Made by a program: the position numbers and the translations under genes | Shown: positions 7,525 through 15,054 of the stretch, in pieces | Position numbering within the stretch: position 1 is the first letter of the stretch | How the letters are laid out: every line of letters begins with the position of its first letter | Notes under the pieces: model-generated | Told to the model about the DNA's origin: nothing | The model's database searches: none | What the model saw: only the letters and a program-made list of their open reading frames with translations | Assembly: GCA_947494205.1 (NCBI GenBank) | Contig: CANLUH010000005.1 | Span: 186,001-250,000 of the forward strand | Direction: 5' to 3' | Length of the DNA: 64,000 bases | From: an uncultured Flavobacteriaceae bacterium | GTDB lineage: Bacteria; Bacteroidota; Bacteroidia; Flavobacteriales; Flavobacteriaceae

Positions 7525-9372
7525 ATGAAATTAAAAAAATCATTACTTCTTTTTTTAATTATTAGTGCAATATCTTTAAAAGAAGGAGGTACAGTAGCTG
7601 CTCAAGTATATCTTAAAGCAGTAGAATCTTCTAGAAGTATTGCCGAAAGAACAGAACGAATTATAGTAGAATTTGGTAATTCCAATCCAATACTATCATT
7701 TTACAATGCTAGAATTGAAAGAATAGCTCCTAATGGTACAACTAGTACTGTATATCTAGCTCCTCAAAATTCTCCATTTTTAGGAGATTATCTATTTGTT
7801 GATCAAAATGTTAATGCATCTGTTCCATATTACGACTATGTTCTTTACGCTTCAGGAATTCGTTTAGACGATACAAGAGTTAATACAAGGCTAGCGAGAC
7901 CGGGTTTAAATTGCGTAAAACTTAATCAAGTTTATAGAAAAACATGCCATAATTGTTACGAAAAACAATACTCTTTAACTTTTAAAACGGCTTTAGATAT
8001 TACAAAAGTTGTAGAAATTGATATCTATTCTGATGATTTATTGGATCGTGAATTAAACTCGGGTGTTTGGCAAGTTAGGCATTCTGGGCTATCTCCAAAT
8101 AATAATAATTGTGGGAGTGGTGACAAGAATTTTGATATTTGTTTAGATGATGCCATACAATACCATAATGCTTTCCCAAATCATGACCCTATTATTATTT
8201 ATCTTGATTTAAAAAGTAGTATAGCAAATGAGTTGCCTGGTAACGGTGAAAATTTTTGGAAAAAAAATCATAGACCATCTCACTTAGATGAAGTTTTAGA
8301 AAACGTAGGTGTTGATAACATTTATAAACCAAGTGACTTAAAAGGAAATTTTAATAATTTGCGATTTGCAGCAAAAAACCAAAATTGGCCAGCGTTAGGA
8401 GATGTTAAAGGCAAGTTTATTTTTGTGCTTACAGGCGCTAATAAATTTTTAAATGAATATTTAAATGAACAACAAGATAATGGATTAGCATTTGTTGCGC
8501 CTAGTGGAGATGAAACACCTAATTATAACGATTTTATTCATCCTCCAGATATGTCTTCTAATAATTGGAAGCATATTGTGTTTTATAATCTTAATAGAGG
8601 AAAAATGGGAGTAATTAAGGAATATGGTACAGAGAATGGAGCCATATCAAGAGTTTGGGAAGTTACTTTAAATCCTTTTGATGATGATGATACAACACCT
8701 TCAGAATATGGAGAAAGAATATATAGAAAGATTAATAATATTGCCATATTTAATATTTTTGATGACTTTGCTCCAGATAATATAATTGTAGATGATAAAA
8801 TTTTAGAAACAGAAACAGATAATGTTTTACTAGGAGTTCCATTTACACAATGGATAGATTCTAAATACGATGAGATTAACGTGCATGGTTCACAGACAGT
8901 GACAACTTTAAACTTAAGAGTGCAGCCAGAAACACATTATGATATTAGTGCTGGGAGAGCAATAAATATATTACCTGGAACAGAAATAAAACAAGGTGCA
9001 GATACTGAAATTTTTATAGCAGATTGTCCAACAGCAATTCCTCAAGGTATACCAGAGAAGACTCAATTATTTACAAATGAAAAACAAAAGGAGACAAAAA
9101 AATATGCTCTAGAACAATTTGGCCCACCAAGTATATCTCCTAATCCTGCTTCTCGAATTTTGAATATATTTTACACTACTAATTTAAAAGATGAGGTTTT
9201 ATTTAGTTTGTATGATATTAATGGGAGGATTGTAAAACATAAAACTCATAAAATAAATGAAGTAGGTAAACAGAATTTTACAGTAAACGTAAGTGATTTA
9301 TCAGTGGGGATGTATTTTTATAAAATGCATATAGGAAATGAACTGTATACTGGAAAAGTTATTAAAAAATAA
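7525..9372 (+). CDS. T9SS-secreted phospholipase C-like phosphodiesterase
   Basis: A 615-residue protein with an N-terminal signal peptide ending about AAQ (residue 27). Residues about 130-400 look like a PLC-type TIM barrel: H142 in the motif CHNCYEK, E164 and D166 in VVEIDIYSDD, and H186 in VRHSG match the order His-Glu-x-Asp-His of the Ca2+-dependent phosphoinositide-PLC-like family; a second-strand motif PIIIYLDLK follows. The C-terminal domain starting SISPNPASRILN is a type A T9SS sorting domain ending in YTGKVIKK. It probably hydrolyses phosphodiesters (phospholipid or glycerophosphodiester) outside the cell, but the substrate cannot be read from sequence. A Cys-rich segment precedes the barrel. 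Translationally close to the fibre-like gene (2-nt gap). Confidence 0.75.
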   Translation: MKLKKSLLLFLIISAISLKEGGTVAAQVYLKAVESSRSIAERTERIIVEFGNSNPILSFYNARIERIAPNGTTSTVYLAPQNSPFLGDYLFVDQNVNASVPYYDYVLYASGIRLDDTRVNTRLARPGLNCVKLNQVYRKTCHNCYEKQYSLTFKTALDITKVVEIDIYSDDLLDRELNSGVWQVRHSGLSPNNNNCGSGDKNFDICLDDAIQYHNAFPNHDPIIIYLDLKSSIANELPGNGENFWKKNHRPSHLDEVLENVGVDNIYKPSDLKGNFNNLRFAAKNQNWPALGDVKGKFIFVLTGANKFLNEYLNEQQDNGLAFVAPSGDETPNYNDFIHPPDMSSNNWKHIVFYNLNRGKMGVIKEYGTENGAISRVWEVTLNPFDDDDTTPSEYGERIYRKINNIAIFNIFDDFAPDNIIVDDKILETETDNVLLGVPFTQWIDSKYDEINVHGSQTVTTLNLRVQPETHYDISAGRAINILPGTEIKQGADTEIFIADCPTAIPQGIPEKTQLFTNEKQKETKKYALEQFGPPSISPNPASRILNIFYTTNLKDEVLFSLYDINGRIVKHKTHKINEVGKQNFTVNVSDLSVGMYFYKMHIGNELYTGKVIKK

Positions 9373-9434
9373 TTAAAAAACATTTTTTATGGAATTAGTA
9401 ATAGTACACTTAATATGTATAAGTTACTAGAAAC

Positions 9435-9466
9435 AAAAAACGGAAGCCAAATAGCTTCCGTTTTTA
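9435..9466. terminator. Bidirectional intrinsic terminator between PLC-like gene and secA
   Basis: cggaagc (9441-9447) pairs with gcttccg (9454-9460); six A precede and five T follow, so it can end transcripts from both the + strand cargo operon and the convergent secA. The arms are identical to those at 6370-6387. Confidence 0.85.
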
Positions 9467-9489
9467 ATTTCATATAAATACTTTAAGTT

Positions 9490-12400
9490 TTAGTCATTAA
9501 CCAATACCCATTCCCCTTTAGCAATTAAAGGTTCAGCTTGTTTGTATTTTACGGTTTTGTTTTCACCGCTCATAACATGTTTAATAGTAACACGATCGTT
9601 ACGTCCAATTTTTGGTTGGTCTCTAACAATAGTTTCTACAACTTGCTGCTGTTGTTGCGTATTACTAGCCGCTCTGTTTTGTGCAGAACGCTCATCTAGA
9701 TTAGGAATTTCTTCTTTTTGTGTTTGTAAGTTTTCCTTTTTACGTGTTTGTCTAGCTTCGCTAATAGTATTGGTATCTGCCGTTGGTAATTCACCTTTAA
9801 ATAAGAAAGAGATAACGTCCTTATTCACTTGGTCTATCATCGCTTTAAATAATTCGAAAGCTTCAAACTTATAAATTAATAAAGGATCTTTCTGTTCGTG
9901 TACCGCTAATTGTACCGACTGCTTTAACTCATCCATTTTACGTAAATGCGTTTTCCAAGCATCATCTATAATGGCAAGTGTAATATTTTTTTCGAAATCG
10001 GTAACTAACTCTTTACCTTTAGATTCGTATGCTTTTTGTAAATCGGTAACAACTTGTAGTGTTTTTACACCATCTGTAAATGGTACAACAATACGTTTGT
10101 ATTGATCTCCTTGATTTTCGTAAACATCGCTAATAACTGGGAAAGCAACTTCTGCATTACGTTCCATCTTAGCTTTATAATGATCAAATGCAGCTTTATA
10201 TACTGTTTGCGCTATATCTGTTGGCGATAGTTTATTAAACTCAGCTTCAGATAGAGGAGATGCCATAGAGAAGTAACGAATTAATTCGAACTCAAAGTTC
10301 TTATAATCGCTAGCAGCTTTATTCGTTTCTGCAATCCCTTCAGAAGTATCGTAAATCATGTTTGCTAAATCTACACGAAGACGTTCTCCAAATAAAGCGT
10401 GGTGACGACGTTTGTATACTACTTCACGTTGCGAGTTCATAACATCATCGTACTCTAATAAACGCTTACGTACACCAAAGTTATTTTCTTCTACTTTTTT
10501 CTGTGCACGCTCAATAGATTTAGAAATCATAGAATGCTGAATAACTTCACCTTCTTTTAGCCCCATTTTATCCATCATTTTGGCAATTCTTTCACTACCA
10601 AATAAACGCATTAAGTTATCTTCTAGAGAGACGTAGAATTGAGAACTTCCTGGATCTCCTTGACGACCAGAACGACCTCTTAACTGTCTATCTACACGAC
10701 GCGAATCGTGGCGTTCTGTACCAATAATGGCTAAACCACCTGCAGCTTTTACTTCGTCGCTTAATTTAATATCGGTACCACGACCTGCCATATTAGTGGC
10801 AATTGTTACTTGTCCTGGTTGCCCTGCTTCTGCAACAATATCTGCTTCTCTTTTGTGTAATTTTGCATTTAATACATTGTGAGACACTTTTCTAATAGAT
10901 AACATTTTACCTAATAGCTCCGAAATTTCTACATTGGTAGTACCAATTAATACCGGACGGCCTTCTTGAGATAATCGCGTCACTTCATCGATTACTGCAT
11001 TATATTTTTCTCGTTTAGTTTTGTAAACTAAATCTTCTCTATCGTGTCTTGCAATTGGTCTATTTGTTGGAATCTCTACAACGTCTAATTCGTAAATTTC
11101 CCAGAATTCACCTGCTTCTGTTACCGCTGTACCCGTCATACCAGATAATTTACGGTACATTCTAAAGTAATTTTGAAGCGTTACGGTTGCAAAAGTTTGC
11201 GTTGCATCTTCAATTTTTACATTTTCTTTAGCTTCAATCGCTTGGTGTAATCCATCGCTATAACGACGACCATCCATAATACGACCCGTTTGCTCATCTA
11301 CAATCATTACTTTATTTTCCATAACAACGTACTGGTTGTCTTTTTCAAATAAAGCATAGGCTTTAAGTAATTGGTTTAATGTATGAATACGCTCAGACTT
11401 TACCCCGAAATCTCTAAATAAAACTTCTTTTAAGTTTGCTTCTTCTTCAGAAGATAAGCCTTGAGCTTCAATTTTAGCAACCTCTACACCAATTTCTGGC
11501 ATGATAAAGAAATCTGGATTTTCTTTACCAGAAAGGAATTCAATCCCTTTATCGGTTAATTCTATCTGATTGTTTTTCTCTTCTATTACGTAGTACAGTT
11601 CTTCATCAACCTTTGGCATTTCACGGTTGTTGTCCTGCATGTAAAAGTTCTCCGTTTTTTGAAGTAGTTGTTTAACTCCTTCTTCACTTAAAAACTTAAT
11701 TAAGGCTTTATTTTTAGGAATACCTCTGTATACTCTTAATAATTGGAAACCACCTTCTTTAGTATCGCCTTCTGCAATTAATTTCTTTGCTTCAACTAAT
11801 ACTTGTGTTAAGTGCTTACGTTGTACAGAAACTATACTTTCTACTTTAGGCTTTAATTCTGTAAATTCATGAACATCGCCTTTTGGTATTGGTCCAGAAA
11901 TAATTAATGGTGTTCTAGCATCATCAACTAATACAGAATCGACTTCATCTACAATAGCATAGTGGTGTGGACGTTGTACTAAATCTTCTGGAGAGTTAGA
12001 CATGTTATCACGTAAATAATCGAAACCAAATTCGTTATTTGTACCATAAGTAATATCTGCGTTGTAAGCTTTACGACGCGAATCACTGTTTGGTTGGTGG
12101 TAATCGATACAATCGATACTCATACCATGGAATTGGAATATTGGTGCCATCCATGCCATATCACGTTTTGCTAAGTAATCATTTACTGTTACTAGGTGTA
12201 CACCTCTTTCTGCTAATGCATTTAAGTATACAGGTAAGGTCGCTACTAACGTTTTACCTTCCCCAGTTTGCATTTCTGCAATTTTACCTTGGTGCATAGC
12301 TATACCACCTATAAGCTGTACATCGTAATGTATCATGTCCCAAGTAATGGCTTTTCCTGCTGCATCCCATGAGTTTGCCCAAGTTGCTTTGTCTCCTTCT

Positions 12401-12846
12401 AGAGTAACATAGTCGTTATCTCCAGAGATTTCTCTATCATAGGGACTTGCTGTTACAGTTATCTCTGCGTTGTTAGTAAAACGCTTTGCTGTTTCTTTTA
12501 CTACAGCAAAGGCTTCTGGAAGAATATCGTTTAATGTTTTTTCTACAGCTTCGTAAGACTCATCTTCAATCTTATCTACTTCTTGATAAATATCTTCACG
12601 TCTGTCTATATCTTCTGTTGTATCTGCTTCTTTTAAAAGATTAGCTTTTCTATCTTCAAAAGGTTTACGCGTGTCTGCAATAATAGCTTTGAATTCTGCT
12701 GTTTTTGCTCTTAAATCATCGTGCGATAAGGCTTCTAAAGTAGCTTCAAAAGCTTTAATTTTATCTACTATCGGCATGATGGATTTGACATCCTGTTTGG
12801 ATTTGTCTCCAACAAATACCTTTAGTATTGAATTTAAAAAACTCAT
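9490..12846 (-). CDS. secA: Preprotein translocase ATPase SecA
   Basis: A 1118-residue SecA, the motor that pushes unfolded proteins through SecYEG. Walker A is MQTGEGKT (residues 192-199, K198), the DEAD-type box is DEVD at 300-303, and the typical TNMAGRGTDIKL and RQLRGRSGRQGDPG helicase motifs are present. It is longer than the E. coli protein (901) through internal insertions, usual in Bacteroidota. The C-terminal Cys/His zinc finger that binds SecB in proteobacteria is missing; the protein ends LIAKGEWVLVND after a Gln-rich linker. Transcribed alone toward the shared terminator at 9435; the next gene upstream on this strand ends 261 nt away behind its own terminator. Confidence 0.98.
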   Translation of the reverse strand: MSFLNSILKVFVGDKSKQDVKSIMPIVDKIKAFEATLEALSHDDLRAKTAEFKAIIADTRKPFEDRKANLLKEADTTEDIDRREDIYQEVDKIEDESYEAVEKTLNDILPEAFAVVKETAKRFTNNAEITVTASPYDREISGDNDYVTLEGDKATWANSWDAAGKAITWDMIHYDVQLIGGIAMHQGKIAEMQTGEGKTLVATLPVYLNALAERGVHLVTVNDYLAKRDMAWMAPIFQFHGMSIDCIDYHQPNSDSRRKAYNADITYGTNNEFGFDYLRDNMSNSPEDLVQRPHHYAIVDEVDSVLVDDARTPLIISGPIPKGDVHEFTELKPKVESIVSVQRKHLTQVLVEAKKLIAEGDTKEGGFQLLRVYRGIPKNKALIKFLSEEGVKQLLQKTENFYMQDNNREMPKVDEELYYVIEEKNNQIELTDKGIEFLSGKENPDFFIMPEIGVEVAKIEAQGLSSEEEANLKEVLFRDFGVKSERIHTLNQLLKAYALFEKDNQYVVMENKVMIVDEQTGRIMDGRRYSDGLHQAIEAKENVKIEDATQTFATVTLQNYFRMYRKLSGMTGTAVTEAGEFWEIYELDVVEIPTNRPIARHDREDLVYKTKREKYNAVIDEVTRLSQEGRPVLIGTTNVEISELLGKMLSIRKVSHNVLNAKLHKREADIVAEAGQPGQVTIATNMAGRGTDIKLSDEVKAAGGLAIIGTERHDSRRVDRQLRGRSGRQGDPGSSQFYVSLEDNLMRLFGSERIAKMMDKMGLKEGEVIQHSMISKSIERAQKKVEENNFGVRKRLLEYDDVMNSQREVVYKRRHHALFGERLRVDLANMIYDTSEGIAETNKAASDYKNFEFELIRYFSMASPLSEAEFNKLSPTDIAQTVYKAAFDHYKAKMERNAEVAFPVISDVYENQGDQYKRIVVPFTDGVKTLQVVTDLQKAYESKGKELVTDFEKNITLAIIDDAWKTHLRKMDELKQSVQLAVHEQKDPLLIYKFEAFELFKAMIDQVNKDVISFLFKGELPTADTNTISEARQTRKKENLQTQKEEIPNLDERSAQNRAASNTQQQQQVVETIVRDQPKIGRNDRVTIKHVMSGENKTVKYKQAEPLIAKGEWVLVND

Positions 12847-12946
12847 AGGTTTATATATTATATAGTTAACTGAGGTTCCAAAAGGAATAAGTTAACCTTG
12901 TTTATTATTATAAATCGATTATATAACCGATTGTTATTTTTGTGTT

Positions 12947-12974
12947 TTTAAGCCTTAAATTATAAGGGCTTAAA
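12947..12974 (-). other. Hairpin in the region upstream of secA
   Basis: tttaagcc and ggcttaaa form a perfect 8-bp outer stem; the inner ctta/taag can extend it past one bulged G. It lies 101-128 nt before the secA start. No T-run follows on either strand, so it is not a standard terminator. The 261-bp gap 12847-13107 otherwise holds only the terminator at 13065; no clear TAnnTTTG box was found on the - strand. Confidence 0.3.
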
Positions 12975-13064
12975 TATACGTTTTGTTAGCGTGCTATTAT
13001 AGTAACTTTTTCTAAACTTTTTACATAACGTAAAAGGTTTAAATTGTTTTTAAAATAAAAGCAT

Positions 13065-13092
13065 AAAAAAAGCCTCTGTTAGAGACTTTTTT
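13065..13092 (-). terminator. Intrinsic terminator after the DUF2795 gene
   Basis: On the - strand gtctct/agaggc (one mismatch) forms a short stem followed by seven T, 16 nt after the stop codon of the gene ending at 13108. Confidence 0.75.
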
Positions 13093-13107
13093 CTGTGTTT
13101 TGCGATA

Positions 13108-13329
13108 TTAATACTCGTCCTCGTTCCAGAGGTAATCTTCGTCTGTTGGGTAATCTGGCCAAATCTCTTCTATAGAGTCGTACGAATCTCCTTCATCTTC
13201 AATTGCTTGTAAATTCTCAGTTACTTCCAGAGGTGCTCCGGTTCTAATTGCGTAATCTATAAGCTCATCTTTGGTTGCTGGCCAAGGTGCATCACTTAAA
13301 TGGGATGCTAATTCTAATGTCCAATACAT
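13108..13329 (-). CDS. DUF2795 family small acidic protein
   Basis: A 73-residue very acidic protein beginning MYWTLELASHLSDAPWPATK and ending in a Trp/Asp/Glu-rich tail (DYPTDEDYLWNEDEY). This is the short single-domain DUF2795 type found conserved across Bacteroidota; its function is not established. The pattern TKDELIDYAIRTGAP looks like a small helical domain. It is the last gene before the terminator at 13065, 179 nt downstream of the adenosyltransferase gene on the same strand, and could have its own promoter in that gap, where I see no clear box. Confidence 0.85.
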   Translation of the reverse strand: MYWTLELASHLSDAPWPATKDELIDYAIRTGAPLEVTENLQAIEDEGDSYDSIEEIWPDYPTDEDYLWNEDEY

Positions 13330-13508
13330 TTCTTAATAGGTTTATTTTTTTGCAAAAATAATTTTTTAGTTTAAATAGTCAAGAAAAAAGTGAATTATTT
13401 TATCAATAATAAAAAAGAACGTCATTTTTCACTGAAACTATTTGATATTAAATCTTTTGCAGTGTTACTTAATCTTAGCTTTGAGATGTTGAAATTCTAT
13501 GTGTAGCT

Positions 13509-14081
13509 TTAATGCTTCTCAGGAATCCATTTTACTTCGTCGGCTTGTAAGTCAAATGACAACTTTCGTGCCAACACAAAAAGGTAGTCAGAAAGACGGT
13601 TTAAATACATTAAAGCTTCGGGTAAAAAAGGTTCTAATTCGTTAAGGGCAGATGCTAAACGCTCGCCACGTCTACAAACACAGCGTGCAATGTGACAGAA
13701 TGACACCGTTTGGTGTCCGCCTGGTAATACAAAATGCGTCATTGGAGGTAAAGCTTCATTCATAGCATCCATTTCGCGTTCTAACAGTTCGATATCTTCA
13801 GTAGATATTTTATTAATGTTTAAACGTTCTTTACCGTTTTTTAATACCATTTTTTCTGGGTCGGTTGCTAAAATAGCACCAACAGTAAAGAGTTTATTCT
13901 GTATTAATATTAAAATGTTTTTGTATTGTTGATTAATGTCTTGGTCACGAATTAAACCTATGTGAGAGTTTAGTTCGTCTACAGTACCATAACTATCTAT
14001 ACGTATATGATGTTTTGGAACTCTTGTACCTCCAAATAAAGCGGTAGTTCCTTTATCTCCAGTTTTAGTGTATACTTTCAT
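13509..14081 (-). CDS. Cob(I)yrinic acid a,c-diamide adenosyltransferase (PduO type)
   Basis: A 190-residue PduO-type corrinoid adenosyltransferase, which transfers the adenosyl group of ATP to cob(I)alamin to make adenosylcobalamin. The ATP-binding N-terminus KVYTKTGDKGTTALFGG and the helical-bundle motif CHIARCVCRRGERLASAL with its essential arginines are both present, and the length matches the single-domain family. It lets the cell use salvaged corrinoid for B12-dependent enzymes; no other cobalamin genes are in the window. It lies 67 nt downstream of a small membrane-peptide gene on the - strand. Confidence 0.95.
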   Translation of the reverse strand: MKVYTKTGDKGTTALFGGTRVPKHHIRIDSYGTVDELNSHIGLIRDQDINQQYKNILILIQNKLFTVGAILATDPEKMVLKNGKERLNINKISTEDIELLEREMDAMNEALPPMTHFVLPGGHQTVSFCHIARCVCRRGERLASALNELEPFLPEALMYLNRLSDYLFVLARKLSFDLQADEVKWIPEKH

Positions 14082-14148
14082 AACTGTAAAGATAAATGTA
14101 AATAGGGGAAAGGCAAAAGGGGAGTATGTTTTAAATTAAAAAAGAAAC

Positions 14149-14274
14149 CTATTTTTTAAATTTTCGCTCATCTTTTCTTTTGTAATAGCCATCTTTAAAA
14201 GAACGTTTTTTATTTCTCGACCGACCTGCTATAATAGGGATAAGAATTATGGATGCTATTAATAGTAATATCAT
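14149..14274 (-). CDS. Small membrane protein (41 aa), not recognised
   Basis: An ATG-initiated frame of 41 residues lies 3 nt after the stop of the methyltransferase gene. It reads as one hydrophobic helix (residues 1-16, MILLLIASIILIPIIA) followed by a strongly basic tail rich in Lys and Arg (KKRSFKDGYYKRKDER), which by the positive-inside rule would put the N-terminus out and the tail in the cytoplasm. Tight spacing in an operon, the coherent hydrophobic/basic layout and lack of any other use for this 196-bp gap support it as a gene. Function unknown. Confidence 0.5.
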   Translation of the reverse strand: MILLLIASIILIPIIAGRSRNKKRSFKDGYYKRKDERKFKK

Positions 14275-14277
14275 GTA

Positions 14278-15051
14278 TTATACTCTAATTTTAAAATGTT
14301 CTTTAGCTTGTTCTTTTCTGAAAAATACAATGCCCCAGAAATAAGTGTCTATTGTTACAGTAACTTTTGGATGTTGTTTAATCGTTTCCCATGCTTCTAC
14401 CATGCCTTTGGACCAATTAATATCATCGAAAATAAAAACGGAATCATTATGTGCGGTAGGCAAGAGAGTTTCGAAATAATTTAATGTGGCTTCTTTTTGA
14501 TGGTTACCATCAAAATAAATTAAATCGTAGGCGTTAGACGTTAGCGTTTTAGTAACGTCATTAAAATCGCCAGTTAATAGGTCTATATTTTTTAATCCGA
14601 ATTGTTTAAAGGTATTCGATGTAAAGTCCGAAATGTTAGGGCAGCCTTCTATTGTTGTTATTTGCGCTTTGGGATTACCTTTATGCATAGCTTGTGTTGC
14701 AATACCCATAGAGGTTCCTAATTCTAATATGTTATTACACTTTAAATAAGATACTAAACGGTAAAATAGCTTGGCACGATGTAATGATGTGCCTGCTTTT
14801 TTTGCCATGTCTGAAACATAGCGAGTATTACTTTTCATAACATGAGAACCAATACCTAAATCTGTTACTTCTATAGTGTTGTTATTAGATAATAAGTGCT
14901 TTCTGTAAGCTTTTAATTTAGAGTATGAAGCGTACTTGGTTTTATCATAAAAACATTTTGTAACCAAATCGAATACGAAAGGGGAATGTACACCGTGTTG
15001 GTTGCTAGACTTTAACCAAAAATTTATGTAACGAATAATGAGTTGTAACAT
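14278..15051 (-). CDS. Class I SAM-dependent methyltransferase
   Basis: A 257-residue protein with the Rossmann SAM-binding motif ILELGTSMGIAT followed by an acidic strand end (ITTIEG) and the later motifs YDLIYFDGNHQ and FIFDDINW, as in the O-methyltransferase-like family with a metal-binding Asp. The substrate is unknown. The order ABC-F gene, methyltransferase, small membrane peptide, adenosyltransferase with gaps of 3, 3 and 67 nt suggests one transcript. Confidence 0.85.
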   Translation of the reverse strand: MLQLIIRYINFWLKSSNQHGVHSPFVFDLVTKCFYDKTKYASYSKLKAYRKHLLSNNNTIEVTDLGIGSHVMKSNTRYVSDMAKKAGTSLHRAKLFYRLVSYLKCNNILELGTSMGIATQAMHKGNPKAQITTIEGCPNISDFTSNTFKQFGLKNIDLLTGDFNDVTKTLTSNAYDLIYFDGNHQKEATLNYFETLLPTAHNDSVFIFDDINWSKGMVEAWETIKQHPKVTVTIDTYFWGIVFFRKEQAKEHFKIRV

Positions 15052-15054
15052 GTG

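Noticed and set aside
9542-9874. 110-residue open frame on the + strand with a Cys run
   Set aside because: Antisense to the Gln-rich C-terminal linker of secA; the Cys run is just the reverse of Gln codons.
12935-12942. TAttTTTG match on the + strand upstream of secA
   Set aside because: It faces away from secA and no + strand gene follows, so it is probably a chance match in A/T-rich sequence.
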